Positions 35,096-43,958 of a stretch of 64,000 nucleotides of DNA are shown one piece after another. The notes beneath the pieces are model-generated. The model did not search any database and had not been told where the DNA came from. It worked only from the letters and a program-made list of their open reading frames with translations. This DNA comes from Croceibacterium sp. TMG7-5b_MA50 (GTDB lineage: Bacteria; Pseudomonadota; Alphaproteobacteria; Sphingomonadales; Sphingomonadaceae): assembly GCF_039830145.1 (NCBI RefSeq), contig NZ_CP156082.1, positions 2,932,001 through 2,996,000 on the forward strand, read 5' to 3'. The first letter of the stretch is position 1; each line of letters begins with the position of its first letter. Made by a program: the position numbers and the translations under genes.

Positions 35096-36781
35096 GTGGC
35101 AGCTGAACGCTTGGGTTTCCGGGATGCGATCGGGTGGCTGACGGAGATCGTCGGCCCTGACAGCGCCTATATCCGGCTGGGCCTGATCTATACGGTCGGG
35201 ATCAGCCTGCTGTCGCTCGCCACACCGATCTCCGTCCAGCTCCTGATCAACAGCGTGGCGCAGACCGCCATGCCGGCGCCGTTATGGGCGCTGTCGGGCG
35301 TGCTGCTGTTGCTGCTGCTCATCGTGGTGGCGATCAGTTCGCTCAGGGTCTGGATCATGGCGCTGTTCGAACGCCGGCTGTTCGCACGCGTGGTGGCGGA
35401 GGTGACGGTGCGTGCCGTCCATGCACAAAACCCGTTCTTTGCCGATTCCAAGCGCGGTGACCTGTTCAACCGCTATTTCGACCTGGTGGTGGTGCAGAAG
35501 GCCGTACCCAGCCTGGTGATCGGCGCCTTCACCATCGTGCTGCAGGCGATCGTCGGGCTGGTGATCACCAGCTTCTATCACCCGTTCTTTCTCGCCTTCA
35601 ACCTGACGCTGGTCGGCGCGATCGCGCTGATCTGGCTGGTGTTCCGCCGGGGCGCCATCAACGGTGCCGTGGCGCTCAGCCATGCCAAGCACAACGCCGC
35701 GCAGTGGTTGCAGAGCGTGGGCGGGTCCAACGGGTTCTACAAATCGTCCCGCCATCTCGACTTCGTGATGGATCGTTCGGAAGCCTTCACTGCCGGCTAC
35801 ATTGGTGCGCACAAGCGATACTTCCGCTACCAGTTCGCCCAGACCATCGCCTTCTTCCTGGTCTACGCCTTCGCCAGCGCGGCGCTGCTGCTGCTGGGCG
35901 GCAACCTGATCCTGCAGGGGCAATTGTCACTCGGGCAGCTGATCGCGGCGGAGCTGATCCTGTCGGGCGTGTTCTACGGCATCAGCCAGCTGGGCTGGTA
36001 TCTCGACACCTTCTACGACCTGATCGCCAGTTCGGAGGAGATGTCGCTGCTGTTCGCCATACCGCAGGAACCGCCGGTGGGCGGTACGGAAGGTGTGCGT
36101 GACGGTTCGCTGAAGTTGACGGACGTCCACCTGGAAGGCGCCCGCTTCGACCTGACCCTGGCTGCTGGGGAGCAGGTGGTGATGGTGGCTGCACCGCTGG
36201 CGGAACAACGGCTCGCACGGCTGCTGAAACGACATAAGCATCCCGAACGCGGGTTGGTGCAGATCGGAGGCGCTGATCTCGGCGCGCTCGACATGTACCG
36301 CTTGCGATCGGACGTGCTGGTGATGGATCGCACCACGATCGTGGACGTCACCGTGCGCGAATATCTGCAACTGGCTCGCGCCGGCGACGGCGGGGAACTG
36401 GAGGCGTTGCGGGTGGTCGGGCTGGAGCGCCGTATCGCCACCCTGCCGCAAGGCCTCGATACGCCGCTTGCGGCTTCGGGCCACCCGTTGAGCATCGGTG
36501 AGACCATGGCGCTCAAGCTGGCGAACGCGCTGCTGGTACGGCCGCGGGTGCTGCTGCTGGGCCAGATCTTCGACCTGCTGCCCCCCGAACGGCTGATGGC
36601 GGCGCTGGCGCATCTGCGGGCCCACGGCACCACGGTGTTGCTGAGCACGCTGCGGCCGGAGGATCTGCCGCTCGACACCTGGCTGTATCTCGGCATGGAC
36701 CGGCAGCAGCGATGCGACGGGCTGGAGGAACTGCAGGAACTGGCGCGCAAGATGGAGGGTGCCGATGCCGCCGCAGCCTGA
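35096..36781 (+). CDS. ABC-transporter-like protein with motif-less (pseudo-ATPase) NBD
   Basis: Protein of 561 residues with six membrane helices (about 28-310) of the ABC exporter type and an NBD-like C-terminal half (about 335-550). Every ATPase motif is lost: at the Walker A place stands MVAAPLAEQRLARLL instead of GPSGSGKST; at the Q-loop VMDRTTIVDVTVREYL has no Gln; the signature is LSIGET; Walker B/Glu is VLLLGQIFDLL instead of LDE; the switch His is absent in VLLSTLRPEDL. Order and spacing of these places are kept, so the fold is probably intact. HlyD- and TolC-type genes follow, overlapping. GTG start with AAAGGAC upstream. Confidence 0.85.
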   Translation: MAAERLGFRDAIGWLTEIVGPDSAYIRLGLIYTVGISLLSLATPISVQLLINSVAQTAMPAPLWALSGVLLLLLLIVVAISSLRVWIMALFERRLFARVVAEVTVRAVHAQNPFFADSKRGDLFNRYFDLVVVQKAVPSLVIGAFTIVLQAIVGLVITSFYHPFFLAFNLTLVGAIALIWLVFRRGAINGAVALSHAKHNAAQWLQSVGGSNGFYKSSRHLDFVMDRSEAFTAGYIGAHKRYFRYQFAQTIAFFLVYAFASAALLLLGGNLILQGQLSLGQLIAAELILSGVFYGISQLGWYLDTFYDLIASSEEMSLLFAIPQEPPVGGTEGVRDGSLKLTDVHLEGARFDLTLAAGEQVVMVAAPLAEQRLARLLKRHKHPERGLVQIGGADLGALDMYRLRSDVLVMDRTTIVDVTVREYLQLARAGDGGELEALRVVGLERRIATLPQGLDTPLAASGHPLSIGETMALKLANALLVRPRVLLLGQIFDLLPPERLMAALAHLRAHGTTVLLSTLRPEDLPLDTWLYLGMDRQQRCDGLEELQELARKMEGADAAAA

Positions 36782-37835
36782 ATACAGCGCCCATTTCAAA
36801 AGCCTGGCCGCACAGCGCCCGCCCCGTGTCGGCGTCGTGTTCGCCTGGATGCTGGCCATCGGGATCGGTGTGTCCGTCGCGGTGATGCTGGTGGTGCCGT
36901 GGGTGCAGACCGCCGTGGGACAGGGGCAGGTCGTCAGCCTGGACCCGCTGGACCGGGCGCAGGACGTGACCACGCTGGTCCCCGGCCGGATCGCGCAATG
37001 GTATGTCACGGACGGGCAGCAGGTGGCCGAAGGCGACCTCATCGCGCGGGTGGCGGACGTCGATCCCGACCTTCTGTCCCGCCTGCAGGCGGAACGGACG
37101 GAGGTTGAGGCGGAGATCGCCGCCGTGCAGCAGTCGCAGGCTGTCGCCAACATCGATGTGGGCCGTAACCGGCAATTGCTGGCCGAAGGGCTCGCCTCCC
37201 GCCGCGACTACGAACAGGCGCAGATCCGCGTGGCGGACGCCGCGGCACAGCTGGCGCAGGCGCGGGCGAAGCTGAACCGGGTCAATGTGGAGCTGAACCG
37301 GCAGTCGGCGCAGCTGGTGCGGGCGCCGCGGGCCGGGCGTATCCAGACGCTGAACGCCGCTGCGGGCGGCGGGCTGGTCACCGCCGGCACGGTGCTGGCG
37401 GTCGTCGCGCCGGAGGAACCGCAGCGCGCGGTGGAGCTGCTGATCAATGGCATGGACGTGCCGCTGATCCGGCCGGGCCGGCCCGTGCGGCTGGAATTCG
37501 AAGGCTGGCCGGCGATCCAGTTCAGCGGCTGGCCGTCGGTCGCCTACGGCTATTTCGACGGTCGGGTGCGCACGATTGACCCCAATGCCAACGCCACCGG
37601 GCTGTTTCGCGTACTGGTCGAACCGATGCCCGGGAAGCCAGACTGGCCGAACGCCCGCTTCGTGCGGCTGGGCGGCAAGGTGCAGGGCTGGATCCAGGGG
37701 GAGACGGTCAGCGTCGGGTACGAGCTGTGGCGGCAGATCAACGACTTCCCGCTGGAATTCGGGCAGACCGCCGCGGGCAATGGACAGATCGTGCCGGGCA
37801 GTCCGGCCGAAGGCGGCGGGGCGTCCGGCAACTGA
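36765..37835 (+). CDS. HlyD-family periplasmic adaptor
   Basis: Membrane-fusion protein of 356 residues. One N-terminal membrane helix (about 23-45), then a lipoyl/barrel-sandwich half (IAQWYVTDGQQVAEGDLIA), a rather short coiled coil (about 105-180, ERTEVEAEIAAVQQSQ and RRDYEQAQIRVADAAAQLAQ), the second lipoyl half (RAPRAGRIQTL) and a beta-barrel domain. It would connect the inner-membrane ABC-like protein with the TolC channel. GGAGGG five bases before the ATG at 36765 supports this start, which overlaps the previous gene by 17 nt. Confidence 0.9.
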   Translation: MPPQPEYSAHFKSLAAQRPPRVGVVFAWMLAIGIGVSVAVMLVVPWVQTAVGQGQVVSLDPLDRAQDVTTLVPGRIAQWYVTDGQQVAEGDLIARVADVDPDLLSRLQAERTEVEAEIAAVQQSQAVANIDVGRNRQLLAEGLASRRDYEQAQIRVADAAAQLAQARAKLNRVNVELNRQSAQLVRAPRAGRIQTLNAAAGGGLVTAGTVLAVVAPEEPQRAVELLINGMDVPLIRPGRPVRLEFEGWPAIQFSGWPSVAYGYFDGRVRTIDPNANATGLFRVLVEPMPGKPDWPNARFVRLGGKVQGWIQGETVSVGYELWRQINDFPLEFGQTAAGNGQIVPGSPAEGGGASGN

Positions 37836-39301
37836 TGCGATGCACGGCGATCCTCGGCTGGCTGGCGGTGCTGGCCTGTGCGGGCACGGCGCGGGCGCAG
37901 GACATCGCCCCGCTGCCGGCGCCAGCCCTCGTGCCGGGTGACGCATCGGCCGTGGCCCCGTCCGGGCCCTTGCTGCTGGCGGAGGTGCTGCAATCCTCCG
38001 CCCGCACTGCCCCGCAGATCATCGCGGCGCTGGCGCAGGTCCGCGTCGCAGAAGGGCGCGCGCTGTCGGCGGAGGGGGCGTTCGACACCGTGTTCGAGGT
38101 GGACGGCGATGCCCGTCCGCTGGGCTATTACGAAGGGGCGGAGGTGTCGGCCCGCGTCACCCGTCCGCTGACCGACAATGGCGGTTACGTCTATGGCGGT
38201 TACGACGTCAGCCGCGGGCGGTTCGCGCCCTATTACGGCAATTACTACACAGACAAACTGGGTGAGCTGTCGATCGGCGGCCTGTTCTCCCTGCTGCGCG
38301 ACCGGATGGTGGACGAACGCCGCACGCAGCGCACGCTGGCGGCGAGCGGGATAGACATCGCGCGGTTCGAACGGGAGCTGACGGCGCTCGGCGTGCAGTT
38401 CCGCGCGGTCAGCGCGTATCAGGACTGGGTCGCCACCGGTCTCAGACTGCGGGCCTACCAGGACCTGCTGGACCTGGCCGAAAGCCGGCGCGGCGCCATC
38501 GTGCGGCAGGTGGAACTGGGCGCCCGGCCGGAAATCCTGCTGACGGAGAACGACCAGAACCTCGTCCGTCGGCGCGCACTGGTCACGCAGGCGCGCGGGG
38601 AGTTCGCCGCGGCGGCCGCCGCGCTGTCGTTGTATTACCGCGACAATGCGGGCCAACCGCTGGTGGTCGCGGCCGACCGCCTGCCGGCGGATGCGACCGC
38701 GCTGGCCGGGGTGGCTGCGGCGGATGCCGACTGGGCGCAGAGCCGGCCCGAACTGCAGGTGCTGCTGGCGGAGATCGACCAGGCCAATGCCCGGCTGGCG
38801 CTGGCCGAAAACGACCTGCGCCCCCGGCTGGATCTGCGCGGCGACCTCAGCCAGGATTTCGGCGCACAGAGCCTTGGCGGACCGAGCTATGGCGAGCTGG
38901 AGGCGATCGTCGGCTTCCGCTTCTCCTTCCCGCTGCAGAACCGCGCCGCGCGCGGCCGGGTGGATCAGGCCCTGGCGGAGATCGATGCGCTGGAGGCAAG
39001 GGGCCGTTACCTGCGCGACCAGATCGCGGTGGAGGTGCGCGGCATCACCGTGCGGGTAGATGCGGCGCGCCAGCTTGCCGGCATCGCGGCGGAGGAACGC
39101 CGCTTGGCGGAGCGGCTGGCCCAGGCCGAACGGCGCAGGTTCGAACTGGGGTCGAGCGACTTCTTCCTGGTCAACCAGCGGGAGGAGACCGCGACCGACG
39201 CACAGGTCCGGCTGATCGATGCCCAGGCCCGCATCGCCACCGCGCGGGCGGAACTCGCGGCCGCCGTCGCCGACCGCGAGGCGCTGGGCCTGGTGCCGTG
39301 A
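37835..39301 (+). CDS. TolC-family outer-membrane channel
   Basis: TolC-like protein of 488 residues. A signal peptide ends at ARAQ, then follow two long-helix repeats with LLLAEVLQSSARTAPQIIAAL and LRLRAYQDLLDLAESRRGAI, and in the second half LAEIDQANARLALAENDLRPRL and AARGRVDQALAEIDALEARG. It forms the outer-membrane duct of tripartite exporters. The start codon overlaps the HlyD stop by one base (TGATG), so the three genes form one operon. It meets the Gfo/Idh/MocA gene head-on with adjoining stop codons. Confidence 0.92.
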   Translation: MRCTAILGWLAVLACAGTARAQDIAPLPAPALVPGDASAVAPSGPLLLAEVLQSSARTAPQIIAALAQVRVAEGRALSAEGAFDTVFEVDGDARPLGYYEGAEVSARVTRPLTDNGGYVYGGYDVSRGRFAPYYGNYYTDKLGELSIGGLFSLLRDRMVDERRTQRTLAASGIDIARFERELTALGVQFRAVSAYQDWVATGLRLRAYQDLLDLAESRRGAIVRQVELGARPEILLTENDQNLVRRRALVTQARGEFAAAAAALSLYYRDNAGQPLVVAADRLPADATALAGVAAADADWAQSRPELQVLLAEIDQANARLALAENDLRPRLDLRGDLSQDFGAQSLGGPSYGELEAIVGFRFSFPLQNRAARGRVDQALAEIDALEARGRYLRDQIAVEVRGITVRVDAARQLAGIAAEERRLAERLAQAERRRFELGSSDFFLVNQREETATDAQVRLIDAQARIATARAELAAAVADREALGLVP

Positions 39302-40765
39302 TCAGGTCCTGCGTGGCGGACGCGGCGGCATCGGCACGGGCTGGTCATGCGTCGGCATGGCCGGGAACTCGGGTGCCTGCAGCCCGCTGACCAGATCGGC
39401 GATGCGGACGGGCGATCCCGTCTCGAAACAACGGTTCGCCGCCACTCCGATCAGGATCGCGGCGGACCCGGCCCGCTCGTCCGCGCGGCGGAGCAGCGGA
39501 TCGGCGGCCACGTTCGGATCGAAGATCTCCGCCAGCATCAACGTGTCGCCGCCACCATGGCCGCCGCTGCCAACGGTGGGCGTGATGTCGCGGGGATTGC
39601 CGCGCATGGGGATGATCCGCGTCTGGATCGCATCGCCCATGCTGCTGCCGTTCAGCCCCGATATGCCGGCCTGTTCGATCACCACATGCTCCAGCCGGCC
39701 CTTGGTGCCGTTGAAGGCGATCGTATAGCCCTCCCACGCGTTGAAGGCATTCAGGCTGTAGCTGAGCGTGGTTCCGCCGGCATATTTCACGATGACGTTC
39801 ATCGTGTCCTCGATATCGATCGACGGGCGCCACACGCACTGGTCGCGGTGATAGCCGTCATACCTTTCCTTATCGAGGTACATGGCCTTCAGCGCCGGGT
39901 CCGCCTCCAGATCGAAGAAGAAGGTGCATTCCGCCTTCTCCGGGCAGGTATGGCAACGCTCATGCGGGCCGTCGAGGCCGAAGCGGCGCGCCATTGCGGG
40001 GGTGTAGAACTCGCGCTTGCCGACGGCCTGGACCTCCACCGGCATGTCGGACAACCACCAGTTGACGAGGTCGAAATGGTGGCTGGCCTTGTGGATCATC
40101 AGGCCACCCGACACCTGCTTCTGCGAATGCCAGCGACGGAAGTAGTCGGCGCCATGGGTGGTGTTCAGCAGCCACTGGAAATCGACCGACAATACGTCGC
40201 CGATCTCTCCCGCCATCAGCAGCTCCTTCACCTGGCTGCGATATGGGGCGTAGCGGTAATTGTGGGTCACGCGAATGTGCCGCCCAGTCCGTTCGACGGC
40301 ATCAAGGATCCGCTGGGCCTTCTCCGCCGTGGTCGTCATCGGCTTTTCGGTCAGCACATCGCAGCCCGCCTCCAGCGCGCGGACGAGATATGCGTCATGC
40401 AGCGCGTCGGGCGTGGTGACGATGATGACGTCTGGCTTCTGTTCGCGCACCATCTTGTCGAACTCGTCGGCCAGATAGGCGCGCGGTGCGGGTGCGCCCG
40501 CCTCCGCCGCCCACTGGCCGACCAGCGCCATCCGGCCTGGATTGACGTCGACCGTCGCCACCAGCTCGGCATGCGCCTTGTGATCGCCCCAGATCGCCCG
40601 CTGGTACATCCGGTTGCGGCTGCCCACCCCGACGGAGGCGTAGCGCCGGCGCGCGCCCTGCGCCGCTGCCGCCCCCGGCATCGCGACCGTCGCCAGCGCG
40701 GCGCCGGCCGCGAAGCCGCCCAGTACAGATCGGCGTTGCACCGGCGGCAGCCCCAAATCCTTCAT
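39302..40765 (-). CDS. Tat-exported Gfo/Idh/MocA-family oxidoreductase
   Basis: NAD(P)-dependent sugar oxidoreductase type of 487 residues. A Tat signal (QRRSVLGGFAAGAALA) precedes the Rossmann start ASVGVGSRNRMY; the family EKP motif is in CDVLTEKPMTTTAEK, followed by VTHNYRYAPY. A Cys cluster CHTCPEKAEC at about residues 266-275 is typical of one exported subgroup. Members act on sugars or inositol, some as glycosidases by a redox mechanism (GH109-like). Tight operon behind the first pectin-locus TonB receptor (38-nt gap, GGAGGATGAAG upstream). Confidence 0.88.
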   Translation of the reverse strand: MKDLGLPPVQRRSVLGGFAAGAALATVAMPGAAAAQGARRRYASVGVGSRNRMYQRAIWGDHKAHAELVATVDVNPGRMALVGQWAAEAGAPAPRAYLADEFDKMVREQKPDVIIVTTPDALHDAYLVRALEAGCDVLTEKPMTTTAEKAQRILDAVERTGRHIRVTHNYRYAPYRSQVKELLMAGEIGDVLSVDFQWLLNTTHGADYFRRWHSQKQVSGGLMIHKASHHFDLVNWWLSDMPVEVQAVGKREFYTPAMARRFGLDGPHERCHTCPEKAECTFFFDLEADPALKAMYLDKERYDGYHRDQCVWRPSIDIEDTMNVIVKYAGGTTLSYSLNAFNAWEGYTIAFNGTKGRLEHVVIEQAGISGLNGSSMGDAIQTRIIPMRGNPRDITPTVGSGGHGGGDTLMLAEIFDPNVAADPLLRRADERAGSAAILIGVAANRCFETGSPVRIADLVSGLQAPEFPAMPTHDQPVPMPPRPPRRT

Positions 40766-40803
40766 GCTTCATCCTCCGTCAGGGCTGCGGCCCGTTATTT
40801 TTC

Positions 40804-43800
40804 TTAGAACTTGACGTTCGCGCCCAGTGTGATGGTCCGGCCAATCCGCGTCTCGAACAAAGTGTCCTGCCGCACGCTGTCGATATACAGCGTGTTGCGC
40901 TCGTCCGTCAGGTTCTGCCCTTCCAGGATCAGCCGCAGATTGTCCGTCAGGTTGTAGGACGCGGACGCATCGACGAAGAAGGTGGAGGCGTTGGCCCGCA
41001 CGTCGCTGTCGTTTGCGCCCGACGGGATGGCGCGGTTGAAGCTGTCGCGGTAGCTGGCGGTGCCGCGAATGCTGAACCGGTCATCCTCGTAATACAGCGT
41101 GCCGCTGGCCGAGTGGGTCGACAGGTCGATCAGATCGTCGGTCGTGGTCTGCGTCGGTACGCCATTGGCGCTCGCCAGGATGTAGTTGATCTCCGACTTG
41201 ACGTAGGTGTAGCTCGCCAGGACGCCCAGGTTCGACAGGATGCCGGGCAGGAAGCGCAAGGGCGCCTGCGCGTTCACCTCCACACCGTTCAGCGGGCCGC
41301 CCGGCGTGTTGGTCGACCGGTTGACGGTGAACAGGTCGGCCGGGGTCGACGGTGTGTTGGCCAGCAATTCGTCCGGCAGACCCAGCGAGCTGTAGGGTAC
41401 CTGGCTGGAAATCGCCTGGATGTAGGACTGGATGTCCTTGTGGAAGTAGGCGACCGAGAGCAGCGACCCTTCGGCGAAATACCATTCGAGCGAGAAGTCG
41501 AACGTGTTGGCCCGGATCGGGTCGAGGAACGGGTTGTTCACGTTGCCGGTGCGGGTGGCGACCGTCACCCCCGCCGTCGGCGTCAACTGGCCCAGCTCCG
41601 GCCGCGACAGCACCTTCGCTGCCGAGACGCGCGCCAGCAGGTCCGGCGTGATCTCCGCCACCAGGTTCAGCGAGGGGAGCCATTCGTCATAGCTGCGGTT
41701 CACGTCGCCGCGCTGGCCGACGGTCGGGAACGGGGCGCCGGCGGGTGCGGTGACCGGGATGAAACCGAATGAATCCTGGTCCGTGCTGACGTAACGTACG
41801 CCCACGTCGCCGCGGACGGGGATCGGCAGCAGGTCGGCGGTGTCGAAGGTCGCCATGATATAGGCGCTCTTGATCCGCTCCCGCACGCCGGACCGCGCCG
41901 CGCCACACTCGACCCCGCAATACTGGAAGCTGTCGAAGCCGAAGGTGTCCTGCCATTTCTCCGGATCGACGGCGGTGAACTCCGCCGGGGAGCCCTGGCC
42001 CAGCAGGTCGCCGAACCCTTCGATCTGCCGGGTGATGTCGCCGACCGTGGTGCCGGCGGGCAGGGCGCGGACCGCGACCTGGCTGGGGATCAGGTTGAAG
42101 CCCGTGGTCTGGTAATCACTCTCGCGCCATTGGGCGCCGACCTTGATCGCGACTTCGTCCAGAACGTTCCATTCGAGGTTGCCCTCGACCGTCTTGTTGC
42201 TGGTATCCTGCGTCAGCGGACGGCCGGCGGTGCTGAACCCGCCCAGCACGGTGAAGTTGTTGTCGGGGCTCGGCGCGTAGCTGAAGTTCGCCGGGTTCGC
42301 GACGTCGATGCCAAGGCCAAGCGTCGGGATCGTGCCGCCATCGCGGAAGTCGATCGCGAAATTGTCGACATCGATCGCATCGATGAAGGTCTGCAGGCGC
42401 AGCGGGCTGTAGAACTTGGAATCGGATGCGCCGATCAGGCCGGTGAACCGCAGATTGTCGGTGAACCGGTGGTCGATGTTGATGTTCACCTGTTCGAAGG
42501 TGGACACGAAGCGGTCGACCAGCCCTTCGGAACGGACGTCGACGCCGTCGAACAGGCCGTAGACGAGGGAGCCGTTGTCGTCGAACTGGATGTCGCGCAC
42601 GGACGTCATCGGCTTGCCGCCATTGTTGGCGGTGCGGCCGAAGGAGATCGCGCCGATGTAATTGTCGCGCCGCTCCACGTCGAAGCGGGAATACAGGCCG
42701 TCGATCGAAATGTCGGTCCGGTCGCTCGGCTGCCACTGCAGCGACAGGGTGGCGCCGACGCGTTCCGCATCCTGTTCCGAATTCACATAGCGGGGGATGC
42801 GCGGGAAGAAGGCCCCGCCGCCCGGTCGGTTCGCGATACCCAGTCGGCTCTGGATCGCCTCATATGCGGCGACCGTGCTGGTGCGCGGATTGTTGGTGCT
42901 GCAATTGGCCGCATTGATCCCGCGCGTCGGATTGCTGGCCGGGTTCTGCGGCGTGTAGCCCACGGGGGAGCAGAAGCCGCCGTCAATGTAGGCGGGCAGG
43001 ACGTTGACCGCGGAATAGCCGACCTCGCGCAGGTTGCGCTTGGAATAGGCGAGCGAGGCGAGCACCCCGACCGTGCCGTCCATGAACTGCTTGGATACCA
43101 GCGCCGATGCGCGCGGATCGATCTGGTCGCTGATCTCGTTGTAGATGCCGCGCGCCGTGGCGGTGAACACGAAATCGGTGTCGTAGTCGAGCGGGTGCGG
43201 TGCCTTCAGGTCGACCGTCGCGCCAAGGCTGCCTTCCTCCACATCGGCCGACGGGGTCTTGCGTACGGCCAGCGCGGAGAAGATCTCCGTCGGGAAGGCG
43301 TTGAAGTCGAAACTGCGGCCCGAATTGCCGGCACCGTAGATGTCGGATGCGCCGGTCTGCGACGTGCCCTCCATCCCGTTGATGCGCACGCGGGTGAAGG
43401 CAGCGCCAAGCCCGCGGACGGAGATATTGCGTCCTTCACCGCCATCGCCGCGGCTCAGCGCCACACCGGGGATGCGCTGCATGGATTCGGCGAGATTGGC
43501 GTCCGGGAACTTGCCGATGTCTTCCGCCACGATGCTGTCGATCGCGGCGGTTTCGGTGCGCTTTAGTTCCAGCGCGCTGTTCAGCGATGCGCGGAAGCCG
43601 GTGACGACGATCTCGCTGCCGTCGCCGGGCACCTCAGGGGTGGGTACGCCGCTGGCGCTGTCGCCTGCTGGTGCCTCCGGCTGGGATGGCGGCGTGGTCT
43701 GCGCGGTCTGCGCCAGCGCCGGTTGTACCAGCAGGGCGGTGGCGACCGCCAGGCAGGACACTGCGCCACGCGCGACCATACGACCTGTGATTGCAGGCTC

Positions 43801-43806
43801 TTTCAT
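40804..43806 (-). CDS. TonB-dependent receptor (pectin locus, first)
   Basis: Large receptor of about 1,000 residues of the type used for oligosaccharides in sphingomonads, Caulobacter and xanthomonads. A signal peptide ends at ALAQ, the TonB box EIVVTGFRASLNSALELKR stands at about 65-83, the plug has IDSIVAEDIGKFPDANLAES and RGLGAAFTRVRINGME, and the barrel ends TITLGANVKF. The EDIGKFPDANLAES type plug is that of carbohydrate-related receptors. The start at 43806 has GGGGAG upstream. With the Gfo/Idh/MocA gene it forms one operon and lies directly behind GH105. Confidence 0.93.
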   Translation of the reverse strand: MKEPAITGRMVARGAVSCLAVATALLVQPALAQTAQTTPPSQPEAPAGDSASGVPTPEVPGDGSEIVVTGFRASLNSALELKRTETAAIDSIVAEDIGKFPDANLAESMQRIPGVALSRGDGGEGRNISVRGLGAAFTRVRINGMEGTSQTGASDIYGAGNSGRSFDFNAFPTEIFSALAVRKTPSADVEEGSLGATVDLKAPHPLDYDTDFVFTATARGIYNEISDQIDPRASALVSKQFMDGTVGVLASLAYSKRNLREVGYSAVNVLPAYIDGGFCSPVGYTPQNPASNPTRGINAANCSTNNPRTSTVAAYEAIQSRLGIANRPGGGAFFPRIPRYVNSEQDAERVGATLSLQWQPSDRTDISIDGLYSRFDVERRDNYIGAISFGRTANNGGKPMTSVRDIQFDDNGSLVYGLFDGVDVRSEGLVDRFVSTFEQVNINIDHRFTDNLRFTGLIGASDSKFYSPLRLQTFIDAIDVDNFAIDFRDGGTIPTLGLGIDVANPANFSYAPSPDNNFTVLGGFSTAGRPLTQDTSNKTVEGNLEWNVLDEVAIKVGAQWRESDYQTTGFNLIPSQVAVRALPAGTTVGDITRQIEGFGDLLGQGSPAEFTAVDPEKWQDTFGFDSFQYCGVECGAARSGVRERIKSAYIMATFDTADLLPIPVRGDVGVRYVSTDQDSFGFIPVTAPAGAPFPTVGQRGDVNRSYDEWLPSLNLVAEITPDLLARVSAAKVLSRPELGQLTPTAGVTVATRTGNVNNPFLDPIRANTFDFSLEWYFAEGSLLSVAYFHKDIQSYIQAISSQVPYSSLGLPDELLANTPSTPADLFTVNRSTNTPGGPLNGVEVNAQAPLRFLPGILSNLGVLASYTYVKSEINYILASANGVPTQTTTDDLIDLSTHSASGTLYYEDDRFSIRGTASYRDSFNRAIPSGANDSDVRANASTFFVDASASYNLTDNLRLILEGQNLTDERNTLYIDSVRQDTLFETRIGRTITLGANVKF

Positions 43807-43958
43807 CCCAGCACTCCCCTCATCTACCCGCGTGTGCGGATTTTCCCTGGCGGATCCTTTTGTCGGATACCTACCATGCACCCGGTGTCAGAAATCGTTC
43901 TCCCGCTGTCAAGATGTTATGCGAACTATGTGAAATGCAGTGTCACTTATTGGCACGT

